Under the pieces are notes generated by a model that made no database searches, had not been told where the DNA came from, and saw only the letters and a program-made list of their open reading frames with translations. From Crenobacter oryzisoli (GTDB taxonomy: Bacteria > Pseudomonadota > Gammaproteobacteria > Burkholderiales > Chromobacteriaceae), in assembly GCF_030385785.1 (NCBI RefSeq), contig NZ_JAUEDK010000002.1:62001-126000 (forward strand): DNA of 64,000 nt. Direction: 5' to 3'. The translations under genes were made by a program, and so were the position numbers. This document shows, in pieces, positions 9,142 to 17,341 of the stretch. Numbering within the stretch: the first letter of the stretch is position 1; every line of letters begins with the position of its first letter.

Positions 9142-9640
9142 GTTTTGCTCTTGTCCAATCTCGTCTCAGTAAAAATGATGCGACAGGTGAAATATTGTTT
9201 GAAGTCTTGCCCGACCGTTGCTGGCTTTGGCGCTACAGATAAAAAAAAGGCGGCATTGAGCCGCCGGGGTGATTCGGGGTGTTCACCAAATGATGAGTGC
9301 ACGAGAAAAATCATCTGAGGGAATGATTTTTCATGGAGTTACCCGGTAAGCAATTCCTTTCAAAAAAGTGATTGTTTTTGACTGGGGGTCTTGCAGACAG
9401 GCGAGTAAAGATTATCAAATCCTCCGATCACGGAAGAGCACAGTTCTTCTTGTTGTCGTGCAGTACAGCTGCTCTTGCAAATCCAGGTCTTGTTCGTCAC
9501 CCCAAAATGGCATGATGGATCACTTCAGCAAAATGACCCGCGTGCTGCGAGCTTGAATGAAACGCCAATTAGCCACACATTATGACGACATCGCCGCGTC
9601 TATTTTCCTTACCAGGCAAGAAGCGCGCTTCGCGGAATAC
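9142..9640 (-). other. Structured leader upstream of the chemoreceptor gene
   Basis: About 500 AT-rich bases with no gene of normal size. On the minus strand they contain an AT-rich hairpin (9306-9331, AAAAATCAT/ATGATTTTT), a seven-codon open frame beginning ATGAAAAATCAT (9334-9311), and then a strong intrinsic terminator (9241-9265) about 100 bases before the chemoreceptor start. This layout fits an attenuated leader or a short independent RNA. I recognise no known riboswitch class. Confidence 0.4.
9241..9265 (-). terminator. Intrinsic terminator upstream of the chemoreceptor gene
   Basis: On the minus strand GGCGGCTCAATGCCGCC forms a six-base stem followed by eight T residues. It reads in the direction of the chemoreceptor gene and lies about 100 bases before its ATG, so any transcript starting further upstream would end here unless it is antiterminated. 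Confidence 0.8.
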
Positions 9641-9723
9641 TGTTGCTGATAATTTTCCCAACGCTGAAGCTATGGTTAATGCGGCAGTTTGGCCGAACGC
9701 AGCCATGTCGGCCGGACAATAAA

Positions 9724-9834
9724 ACGCGTCAGACCGCAGCAGCCGAACCGATTGTCGCCAGCCGAGGTGGGCACCAAGCCCACCCCTTGCCTTCCAAAGC
9801 GACGACCGGTTTCGGCTGCTGCGGCCTGACGTGT
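9724..9834 (-). terminator. Long rod-like inverted repeat downstream of cydB
   Basis: The outer arms 9724-9758 and 9799-9834 pair over about 34 positions with few mismatches and G-U pairs; the best run is CCGCAGCAGCCGAA with its complement. Inside is a second hairpin GGTGGGC-ACCAA-GCCCACC (9766-9784). In the direction of cydB the structure is followed by TTTTATT. It may be the cydAB terminator, but it is much larger than usual and could be a small mobile or REP-like repeat. Confidence 0.55.
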
Positions 9835-9862
9835 TTGACGGTACTAACTCAGCTTGATTGGA

Positions 9863-10849
9863 TCAGTGCTTGACCGGCACCACCTTGCCTCTGAACAGGT
9901 GGTACTGATACAGGTTATAACCCAGCATGATCGGCAGCACGGTGCCGATGCCGAACAGCATGAACGTCAGCGTCGCACTGTCGGAGGCCGCCTCGGCCAC
10001 CGTCAACTTGCCCGGCACGATCCACGGGTACAGGCTGATCACCAGGCCGGCGAAAGAGACGATGAACAGGATCGTCGAGCCGATGAACGGGCCGTGTTCG
10101 CCGCGCATGAGAATCGAGTAGAGGATGTAGGCGAATGCCAGTGCCGCCAACACGCCCAGTGCGATCAGGACATGGAAGATCCCGCTATCCTGCCATTGCG
10201 AAAGGCCAATCGGGCTAAAGTGCAGCGTGCCCAGCGACACCACGATGGCGGCCAGCACGGTGGTGCAGACCGAGACGATCGCATCGCGACGCGCCGTGCT
10301 CTCGATGCGCCCGGTGGTTTTTTTCACCAGCCAGGTCGCGCCGAGCAGGCTGTAGCCGGAGACAACGCCGATGGCGGTCACGGCGATGAAGCCCAGGCTG
10401 TCGGCACCCGGAATGAAGCCGGTGATCACCTTGCCCAGCACGATCCCCTGCGAGATGGCGGCCAGCAGACTGCCCAGGCCGAAGATGCGGTCCCAGAACG
10501 TCTTGCTCGTATGGGCGGCATGGCGGAACTCGATGGACGCGCCACGCATGATAAAGCTGGCGATCAGCACCATGACTGGGACGTAAAGGTCCGACAGGAT
10601 CATGGCGTACGCGGCCGGGAAAGCGCCGAACAGTGCCCCGCCGAGCGCGACGAGCCAGGTTTCGTTTGCGTCCCAGACATGGCCGATCGACTGGATCATC
10701 AGATCCCGGTCCTCTTCACGCGAGCGGAACAGCGATAGAATGCCAACGCCAAGGTCGAAACCGTCCGTGACGACGTAAAGCAGGAGCATGAGACCGATCA
10801 GGCCAAACCAAGCGTGGCTGAGCAGGTCCTGTGTTGAGGTAGGAGTCAT
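9863..10849 (-). CDS. cydB: Cytochrome bd-type ubiquinol oxidase subunit II
   Basis: A membrane subunit of the bd-type quinol oxidase that reduces oxygen to water. The 328-residue product is strongly hydrophobic with about eight predicted membrane segments, and carries the family motifs VVTDGFDLGVGIL and HVWDANETWLVALGGALFGA near the N-terminus. At 328 residues it is close to the cyanide-insensitive (CioB) branch and shorter than the E. coli CydB. It follows cydA by 47 bases on the same strand. No cydX-like small gene was found after it; a long inverted repeat is there instead. Confidence 0.95.
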   Translation of the reverse strand: MTPTSTQDLLSHAWFGLIGLMLLLYVVTDGFDLGVGILSLFRSREEDRDLMIQSIGHVWDANETWLVALGGALFGAFPAAYAMILSDLYVPVMVLIASFIMRGASIEFRHAAHTSKTFWDRIFGLGSLLAAISQGIVLGKVITGFIPGADSLGFIAVTAIGVVSGYSLLGATWLVKKTTGRIESTARRDAIVSVCTTVLAAIVVSLGTLHFSPIGLSQWQDSGIFHVLIALGVLAALAFAYILYSILMRGEHGPFIGSTILFIVSFAGLVISLYPWIVPGKLTVAEAASDSATLTFMLFGIGTVLPIMLGYNLYQYHLFRGKVVPVKH

Positions 10850-10896
10850 TTTAGGGTGCCTGAACGTGGATGAAGTGAGAGCCCATAAGGCGGGAA

Positions 10897-12291
10897 TCAG
10901 TAGTCGACTGCATGCGCATTGCTCACGCGAGCCGGTTCAGCCGGCGGCAGCATGGTCAGATCCGGGCCTTTCTTCAGCCAACGGCGGGCGAAGACGAAGA
11001 ACGACGAGATCAACACTACGAAGAAGCCGGTAAACATCACCATGCTGCCGGTGATGGCGCCCGACGAGATCGCCGAGGCCGCGTGCTCGGTGCGCAGCAA
11101 GCCGTACACGACCCAGGGCTGACGGCCCACCTCGCGCACGATCCAGCCACATTCCACCGCGATGTAGGGCAGCGGAATCGCCAGCACCCAGGCCAGCAGC
11201 AGCTTGCGTTGCGCCAGCAGCGCATCGATGCGGCCGCGTGCCTTGCGGATGGCGTGGACGGTCCAGAACGCCAGCACCATGAACAGGAAGCCAATGCCGG
11301 CCATGGCGCGGAAGGCGTAGTACAGCATCGGGATCATCGGCGGTTGATCGGCCACCGGGATATCGCGCAGCCCCTTAACCTGGCCGTGCAGCGAGTGGGT
11401 ACCCAGAATACTCAGCATGCCCGACACCTCCAGCGACCAGTCATTGGCCTGCTTCTCAGCATTCGGCCAAGCGATGAGCGACCAGCTCGCCCCCGTGCCC
11501 GGCGCATTCGTCTCCCAGTGCCCCTCGATGGCAGCACCCTTGGCCGGCTGGGTCTCAAACACATCGACGCCGCTGGAGTCGCCCAGCCAGATCTGGATCG
11601 GCGCAACGATGGCCAGGATCAGCAGGGCCAGCTTGAAGGAACGGACAAAGAACTCCGGGTTGCGGCGCTTGAGCAGGTAGTAGGCGGAAATGCCGGCTAC
11701 CACGACCAGGCCCGTTTCCAGCGCGGCGAACCACATATGCGAGACGCCCCAGAACATGTCCGGGTTGAAGATGGCTTTCACATAGTCGGTCACCACCAGC
11801 TTGCCGTTGACCACGGCCACGCCCGCCGGGGTCTGCAGCCACGAATTCGCCACCATGATCCAGAAGGCGGACAGCGACGAGCCGAGCGCAACCATCGAGG
11901 TGGCGAACAGGTGCACGCCCTTGGGCACACGGCCCCAGCCGAGCATCATGATGCCGACAAAACCGGCCTCAAGCATGAAGGCCATGGCCCCCTCGAAGCC
12001 CAGGATGTTGCCGAAGAATTGACCTGTGTACTGCGAGAACGGCCCCCAGTTGGTGCCGAACTGGAACTCCATCGGGATGCCACTGACCACGCCGACGGCA
12101 AAGTTCAGCAGCAGCAGCTTGCTCCAGAAGCGCGCATGACGGTACCAGGCCACATCGCTGGTCTTGACCCAGAGCGTTTCGACCACCATCAGGAAGGCCG
12201 ACAGGCTGATGGTGAGGATCGGCCACAATATGTGGAAGATGGCGGTCAAGGCAAACTGACCGCGGGCGAGATTAAGGGATTCGATAGGCAT
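10897..12291 (-). CDS. cydA: Cytochrome bd-type ubiquinol oxidase subunit I
   Basis: The haem-bearing subunit of the bd-type oxidase. The ATG at 12291 gives MPIESLNLARGQFALTAIFH, the usual family opening, so the frame's extra 16 upstream codons were not used. The product is 464 residues. The region between membrane segments that forms the quinol loop is short (around HGQVKGLRDIPVADQPPM), as in the CIO/short-Q-loop group and unlike the 522-residue E. coli protein. The conserved GWIVREVGRQPW segment is present. It lies 68 bases after the YdeP-like gene, giving the order ydeP-cydA-cydB on one strand. Low-oxygen induction is suggested by an FNR-like box ahead of the first gene. Confidence 0.95.
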   Translation of the reverse strand: MPIESLNLARGQFALTAIFHILWPILTISLSAFLMVVETLWVKTSDVAWYRHARFWSKLLLLNFAVGVVSGIPMEFQFGTNWGPFSQYTGQFFGNILGFEGAMAFMLEAGFVGIMMLGWGRVPKGVHLFATSMVALGSSLSAFWIMVANSWLQTPAGVAVVNGKLVVTDYVKAIFNPDMFWGVSHMWFAALETGLVVVAGISAYYLLKRRNPEFFVRSFKLALLILAIVAPIQIWLGDSSGVDVFETQPAKGAAIEGHWETNAPGTGASWSLIAWPNAEKQANDWSLEVSGMLSILGTHSLHGQVKGLRDIPVADQPPMIPMLYYAFRAMAGIGFLFMVLAFWTVHAIRKARGRIDALLAQRKLLLAWVLAIPLPYIAVECGWIVREVGRQPWVVYGLLRTEHAASAISSGAITGSMVMFTGFFVVLISSFFVFARRWLKKGPDLTMLPPAEPARVSNAHAVDY

Positions 12292-12359
12292 ATCAATCAC
12301 CAGGTAAATCGCGGCAGCCGCCCCATCGAGGGAAACCACCGCGTGATAAGAAATGCGTT

Positions 12360-14687
12360 CTAGAAGGCCGGCATGGCAACCGGCTGCGAGGAGCGGTGCA
12401 GCAGCACCGGAATCGACTTCGACGTCGGGGTGTTGCAGACATCGCCCACGCTACCCAGCGGCACCAGCGGGTTCGTCTCCGGGTAGTAGGCCCCGATGCA
12501 GCCGCGCGGAATGTCGTACTCCACCAGGCGGAAGTAATTGGCGCGCCGCTCGATGCCATCCTCCCAGACCGTTGACATGTCGACCCAGTCGCCATTCTTG
12601 AAGCCGAGCATCGCGATGTCCGCCGGGTTGATAAACACCACCCGACGCTGGCCGAACACGCCGCGGTAGCGGTCGTCCAGCGCATAGATCGTGGTGTTGT
12701 ACTGGTCGTGGGAGCGGGTCGTCATCAGGGTCATCAGGCGCTCGCCATGGCGTTGCTTCGCACGCACGATCGGTGTGTCGGTCTGCACGGCGTGAACGAT
12801 GAAGTTCGCCTTGCCGGTGTCGGTTTCCCACTCGCGCTCACGCGACGCCACACGCAGGTGAAAGCCGCCCGGGTGCTTGATGCGCTCGTTGTACTGCTCG
12901 AAGCCGGGAAGCACCTGCTCGATGGCATCGCGGATCTTCGCGTAGTCGCTGGCGTAGTCGAGCCAGCGGACCTTGTCGTCGCCCAGCGTGGCGTGGGCGA
13001 TGTTGGCGAGGATGGCGGTCTCGGACATCAGGTTCTTGGATGCCGGCTTATTCATCCCGTAGGAGATGTGCACCATGCTCATCGAGTCCTCCACGGTGAT
13101 CCCCTGGGCGACGCCCGCCTGGACATCGATCTCGGTGCGACCGAGAGTCGGCAGAATCAACGCTTCCTTGCCATGTACCAAGTGGCTGCGGTTGAGCTTG
13201 GTGGTGATGTGCACGGTCAGGTCGCAAGAGCGCAAACCGTCGAAGGTGCGCAGCGTGTCGGGCGTGGCCATGGCGAAGTTGCCTCCCAGGCCGAGGAACA
13301 CCTTCACGTGGCCTTCGATCATGTGCTCGACGGTTTCCACCACATCCAGGCCATGCTCGCGCGGTGGGGCAAAGTCGAATACCTCGCCCAGACGATCGAG
13401 GAAGGCCTCGCTCGGCTTCTCCTCGATCCCCACCGTGCGGTTGCCCTGCACGTTCGAGTGACCGCGCACCGGGCACAGGCCGGCCCCGTCGCGGCCGATG
13501 TTGCCGCGCATCATCAGCAGGTTCGACAGCAGGTGCACGGTCTGCACGGAATGTTTGTGCTGGGTGATGCCCATCCCCCAGGTCGCGATGACCCGCTTGC
13601 CGTTCGCGTAGATGCGGCCGAGGTTTTCAATTTCTTCGCGCGGAACGCCCGACTCCGACTCGAGCAGCGCCCAGCTCTCCTGGCGCAGATCGTCGGCAAA
13701 CGCCTCGAAGCCCAGGGTGTGCTCGCGGATGAACGCCACATCCAGCACCCGCTCGGTACCGTTTGCCACCGCCTCGTCGTCGAGTTCGACGATGTACTTG
13801 GCCACGCCCTTGATCAGCGCGAAGTCGCCACCGAGCTTGGGCTGGATGAAGGTCGAGGCGATTTTGGTACTGCCCATGGTGATCATCTCGAGCGGGTGTT
13901 GTGGGCTGGTGAAGCGTTCCAGGCCACGCTCGCGCAGCGGGTTGACCGACACGATGGTGGCACCGCGACGCGACGCCTCGCGCAGTTCGCCCAGCATGCG
14001 CGGGTGGTTCGTGGCCGGGTTCTGCCCGAAGATGATGATCGTGTCCGCTATTTCGAAGTCGTCGAGCGTGACGGTGCCCTTGCCGATGCCAACCGTCTTT
14101 GGCAAACCGCGGCTGGTCGCCTCGTGGCACATGTTCGAGCAATCGGGAAAGTTGTTCGTGCCGAACATGCGCACGAACAGCTGGTACAGGAACGCCGCTT
14201 CGTTGCTGGCGCGACCCGAGGTGTAGAAAGCGGCTTGGTTAGGTGACGGCAGCTTGTTCAGGTGCTGGGCGATCAGCGCGAAGGCCTGGTCCCAATCGAT
14301 CGGCCGGTACTTGTCGGTCAGCGGGTCGTAGACCATCGGGTCCGTCAGACGGCCGTGCTGCTCCAGTTCGTAATCGGTCTGTGCCATCAACTCGTCGACG
14401 GTGTGCTCGGCGAAGAACTCCGGCGTCACCCGCTTGGTGGTCGCCTCAGCTGCTACGGCCTTGACGCCGTTTTCGCAGAATTCGAACGTGGAGGCGTGCT
14501 GGCGATCCGGCCAGGCACAACCGGGACAGTCAAACCCATCGGGCTGGTTCTGCTTGAATAGCGTGCGGTAACTGCCACCCGCAACACGTTCCTTGATCAG
14601 ATTGATCGCAACATACTTCAGGGCCCCCCAGCCTGCGGCTGGGTGATGGTACGGCTCAATTTTGCCGGGGGCGTTCGACTTGTCCAT
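12360..14687 (-). CDS. FdhF/YdeP-family molybdopterin oxidoreductase
   Basis: A large (775-residue) molybdopterin enzyme of the alpha-subunit type that includes E. coli YdeP, which is linked to acid resistance. Visible features are the N-terminal CxxC of this family (GFDCPGCAWPD, Cys54 and Cys57), the cofactor-binding segments FGQNPATNHPRM and GRDGAGLCPVRGHSNVQG, and the C-terminal molydopterin dinucleotide-binding domain (RSHDQYNTTIYALDDRYRG). The substrate is unknown; formate is possible but not shown. It is first in the run with cydA and cydB and needs the cofactor made by MoaA and matured by FdhD, both nearby. A TTGAC-N4-GTCAA box lies about 140 bases upstream. Confidence 0.9.
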   Translation of the reverse strand: MDKSNAPGKIEPYHHPAAGWGALKYVAINLIKERVAGGSYRTLFKQNQPDGFDCPGCAWPDRQHASTFEFCENGVKAVAAEATTKRVTPEFFAEHTVDELMAQTDYELEQHGRLTDPMVYDPLTDKYRPIDWDQAFALIAQHLNKLPSPNQAAFYTSGRASNEAAFLYQLFVRMFGTNNFPDCSNMCHEATSRGLPKTVGIGKGTVTLDDFEIADTIIIFGQNPATNHPRMLGELREASRRGATIVSVNPLRERGLERFTSPQHPLEMITMGSTKIASTFIQPKLGGDFALIKGVAKYIVELDDEAVANGTERVLDVAFIREHTLGFEAFADDLRQESWALLESESGVPREEIENLGRIYANGKRVIATWGMGITQHKHSVQTVHLLSNLLMMRGNIGRDGAGLCPVRGHSNVQGNRTVGIEEKPSEAFLDRLGEVFDFAPPREHGLDVVETVEHMIEGHVKVFLGLGGNFAMATPDTLRTFDGLRSCDLTVHITTKLNRSHLVHGKEALILPTLGRTEIDVQAGVAQGITVEDSMSMVHISYGMNKPASKNLMSETAILANIAHATLGDDKVRWLDYASDYAKIRDAIEQVLPGFEQYNERIKHPGGFHLRVASREREWETDTGKANFIVHAVQTDTPIVRAKQRHGERLMTLMTTRSHDQYNTTIYALDDRYRGVFGQRRVVFINPADIAMLGFKNGDWVDMSTVWEDGIERRANYFRLVEYDIPRGCIGAYYPETNPLVPLGSVGDVCNTPTSKSIPVLLHRSSQPVAMPAF

Positions 14688-14826
14688 GACCTTGCTTCCA
14701 TGATCTGCGCGTCTGCAAGCACCCGGGAATCGGGCTCTGCTCTGCGGCGTTTTGGGTTAGCAAGAGGTTAAAAGCAAAGGAAAAGCTGAGGAGTGCACAA
14801 AAATCGACGCCGATGCAGAGTACAGT

Positions 14827-14840
14827 TTGACCTTCGTCAA
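14827..14840. promoter_or_regulatory. FNR/ANR-like box upstream of ydeP-cydAB
   Basis: TTGACCTTCGTCAA is a perfect dyad of the form TTGAC-N4-GTCAA. It differs from the strict FNR consensus at one base per half-site, a change common among ANR/DNR-type sites. It lies 140 bases before the YdeP start codon. Confidence 0.55.
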
Positions 14841-15347
14841 GAGTTAATCCGAACGGAGTTCCACATCAGCAGAACAAACATAGGCAGTACCACCACCGCA
14901 GTGTCTGTACAGTCGGAACGCTCCTGAAGCCGTTCCGACTAGCCTATCTGTGCTGGCACGATTCCATGTGGCTTCGTGCCGCACAGGTATGAGAGCGTGT
15001 ATCTGAAGATGTTACCGACGACCGAGACCCCGTCATGGCTTATACTTCGCAGGTCGTGAGAAGCGGCTTTCAGTCAGCGCTATTGGGGCGCTGGGTATAG
15101 AGGGCCGTTGGGCCGTCCCAACTTCGATAGGTGTCCTACCCTAGGATTGAACCGCCCTAGAACCACTGGCGGTCCGAACAGGCGTGTTGCAAAACACTGA
15201 AGCAAGGCGAGCTTCCCCGGTCCCCGGACGGATTTAGAGCCACTAACGAAACTCAGCGAAGCGGTCTTGGCTAGGCGTGCGGCCGCAGACAGTCAAGTAG
15301 TACGGCAAGGCCGCATAACAACGCCAAGGGGGTATTGTTAACCGCTC
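14841..15347. other. Non-coding region with many hairpins
   Basis: About 500 bases without a credible gene. A perfect 10-bp hairpin AGTCGGAACG/CGTTCCGACT lies at 14911-14940. Between 15075 and 15175 there are consecutive short hairpins: CAGCGC/GCGCTG (15075-15092), GTTGGG/CCCAAC (15107-15122) and ACCGCC/GGCGGT (15151-15173). It does not match tmRNA, RNase P RNA or a riboswitch class that I can recognise. It may be transposon debris, as an IS5-type fragment follows. Confidence 0.4.
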
Positions 15348-15557
15348 TTATGCCACGCGCACCGTCGTCGGCGTTCCAAGCATGGTGGGGCAGAGCTGGA
15401 TCGCGGCATCGCTGAAAGACCTCGGTCGGCCCGGTTTGCCCTTGGTCTGACCCTGCCCCTTGTCCAACCAGATCATCAATGAGGCTCGGCACTTGAGCAC
15501 GTCGTTGTAGCTCTTCCAGTTGGTCGGGCGGTACTTGGTGGACTGCAGCTTATTCAT
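15348..15557 (-). pseudogene. Truncated IS5-family transposase (N-terminus only)
   Basis: The 69-codon frame begins with the N-terminal motif typical of IS5-group transposases (YRPTNWKSYNDVLKCRASL) and the conserved GRPRSFSDAAIQL. After that point the sequence loses similarity and stops within 14 codons; the catalytic DDE domain is absent. It is a relic marking an old insertion between the ydeP region and the lipid cluster. Confidence 0.75.
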
Positions 15558-15708
15558 CCGGCCAGCCTACAGGAGGCTGCATCGAGTTGCCGAGCGGAGG
15601 CGTTCTGCACAGAACCCGTCACAATGTGAAGTTGAGAGCAACTCCGTCACAGCGCCCTCTTGCAACTCAATCACAGTGGCCACCACTTCCCCAAGCAATC
15701 TAATGCAG

Positions 15709-15729
15709 ACGGGCCTTTAAGCCCGTTTT
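15709..15729 (+). terminator. Terminator-like hairpin resembling that of tRNA-Ser
   Basis: ACGGGC-CTTTAA-GCCCGT followed by TTTTGCATTTC. It resembles the tRNA-Ser terminator at 1562, and the bases just before it (CACCACTTCCCC) loosely resemble the tRNA 3' end. No plus-strand gene precedes it. Confidence 0.6.
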
Positions 15730-15830
15730 GCATTTCCATCTATTCCTCTCACTCACCCATCTCATGGCCGGTAATGCACAGCCACACCTGCGGATGGTAC
15801 AACCGGCGGACATACCCCTCCCTGCAGGCC

Positions 15831-16709
15831 TCAGTACAGACTGGAGGGCAGGCTCAGACCTCCGGGGCGGAACCAACGTGTCAGGTTGTTGAAGTCGCGC
15901 TGTTCTCCCGCATTTAGCCGGCCATAACCATCATGCACCCGCTGTTCCAGCGTCGCATCAACTTGGCGGCGCGCCATGCTGCGGAACAACAGCATGAAAG
16001 GAGCCAACGCAGTCCGATAGACATGCAGCTCACGCCCCAGCAGCGCAACAGACTGCTGCAGCTCTGTCTGGCTGAATGCTGCGCGTAGCGAATTGAGGAA
16101 GTCGACAGTGAACAGCTCGGACTGCATTTCGATGCGGTCGTGGGCAAAGAAATGTTGGGTGGCCCGGCGCTTGAGCCGGCCAAAATCGGCCAGATAGACT
16201 CCGCCATCCTCGCGCAGCACGCGGCGGATCTGCCGCATGGCCAGCCCCAGCATGTCGGTATCCGGCAGATGATGCAGTGACATGGTGCACAGCACGCAGT
16301 CGATGGAGGCATCGGCAAAGCCAGCGAGACGGCTTATATCGCCCAGCTGCAGACTGACATTGGGCAAGCCGGCCTCTGCCAGGTTTTCTCGAGCCAGTGC
16401 CAGCATGGCGGTCGAGGCATCCACCCCGATAAAGTGGGCATCCGGATGCAACCGGGCAATCTGTAGCAATTGGCTGGCCGGGCCGCAGGCCAGATCCAGC
16501 ACCACGTCGCCAGGTCGGATCACCGGCAGCGACATGACGGCGTGGAAGAAATGGATGTAGTTAAGAACGCCGTTGCTGCGGCTACTCAGCATGAAGGCAC
16601 GGGTCTGTTCGGCATCCTCCATCAGCGCTTGAGGTTCCGGTACGCGTGCCAACATGGAAGAAGACAGCCGCTCCAGCAGCAGATGGAACATCATGACAGG
16701 GGCGGACAT
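15831..16709 (-). CDS. Class I SAM-dependent methyltransferase
   Basis: A 292-residue soluble protein with a Rossmann-type methyltransferase core: motif I VVLDLACGPASQLL, the acidic end of strand 2 in FIGVDAS, motif III-like region IDCVLCTMSLHHLPD, and later LREDGGVYLADFG. The substrate is not evident. It lies at the left edge of the lipid cluster, divergent from the ACP gene, and could methylate an intermediate or head group of that pathway. It might instead be unrelated, as an insertion-sequence relic lies just beyond it. Confidence 0.8.
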   Translation of the reverse strand: MSAPVMMFHLLLERLSSSMLARVPEPQALMEDAEQTRAFMLSSRSNGVLNYIHFFHAVMSLPVIRPGDVVLDLACGPASQLLQIARLHPDAHFIGVDASTAMLALARENLAEAGLPNVSLQLGDISRLAGFADASIDCVLCTMSLHHLPDTDMLGLAMRQIRRVLREDGGVYLADFGRLKRRATQHFFAHDRIEMQSELFTVDFLNSLRAAFSQTELQQSVALLGRELHVYRTALAPFMLLFRSMARRQVDATLEQRVHDGYGRLNAGEQRDFNNLTRWFRPGGLSLPSSLY

Positions 16710-16712
16710 CGA

Positions 16713-16907
16713 TCAGGCCGCTCTTCCCGACTGCACAAGTGCCCGCAGGCTTCCGGCTCCGGTAGCCATCTGTTTCGAACCATCGTTGCTGCAGTCTATG
16801 AGCGCCCACGGCTGACTCCATTGCGCACGAGTCGCGCGTACCATGCCCAAAACCTTGGGGCTGTAGCTGGGAGTGAGCACTCCGTGTGTCGTAGAAGGGA
16901 TAGGCAT
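16713..16907 (-). CDS. Short open frame upstream of the methyltransferase gene, uncertain
   Basis: A 64-codon frame from ATG 16907 that ends three bases before the methyltransferase start. I do not recognise the product and see no clear ribosome-binding site. The close spacing is the only support; it may be a leader or a chance frame. Confidence 0.25.
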   Translation of the reverse strand: MPIPSTTHGVLTPSYSPKVLGMVRATRAQWSQPWALIDCSNDGSKQMATGAGSLRALVQSGRAA

Positions 16908-17341
16908 GGCGGACTTAACTGAACTGAATATTCACCCCGGTGAGGGATGCTGTTTGATTTTTGCAGAACTTAGCCGATAGCCAGCCTGACGGTCAAGAAT
17001 GCACGGTAATGGCAACCGCCTCAATCAGCGCTAGGGGCAGCCTAATTGACGCTTCGCAGAACTGCTGCAAACTCATGCGATCTCAACGCCCTGCCCATGG
17101 GCCCAGAATTCCTTGCCGGGCATGGCCCGGTCAGTCAACGGAAATACTAAAGGACGCCATGCCGAATCGTTCCGACAGGCCAGATTTCGGGATAGTTACA
17201 GGAGAGTGTTGAGGCTTGTCATTGCGGCGCGGGCTCGCTGTCATAACGCTTGCGGAATCGGGGTGCGGACAATGCATACACCATATTTTTACTATACAAT
17301 TATGAGTTTTTGGTGCGCGCCACGTTTTGGATTGAACGCTC
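16908..17341. other. Divergent intergenic region ahead of the ACP gene
   Basis: About 430 bases. The last 80 are AT-rich (ATTTTTACTATACAATTATG near 17283-17303) and probably hold the ACP promoter with a -10 such as TATACA or TACAAT; no good -35 is seen. Open frames that cross it have no recognisable product. Confidence 0.4.

Noticed and set aside
9854-10738. A long plus-strand frame opposite cydB
   Set aside because: It is the antisense shadow of cydB: rich in His, Gln, Asp and Arg, as expected from the complement of a membrane protein gene at high GC.
10912-12363. A 483-codon plus-strand frame opposite cydA
   Set aside because: Antisense shadow of cydA with the same biased composition; the minus-strand frame is an unmistakable CydA.
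12708-14246. A 512-codon plus-strand frame opposite the YdeP-like gene
   Set aside because: Antisense shadow; the minus strand encodes a complete molybdopterin enzyme.
15709-15729. Proof of a phage or island attachment site from terminator similarity
   Set aside because: The TTTTGCATTTC tail is shared by another terminator in the window and no integrase gene is present, so it was kept only as a tentative finding.
16961-17212. An 83-codon plus-strand frame before the ACP gene
   Set aside because: No ribosome-binding site, no family resemblance, and it lies where the divergent promoters should be.
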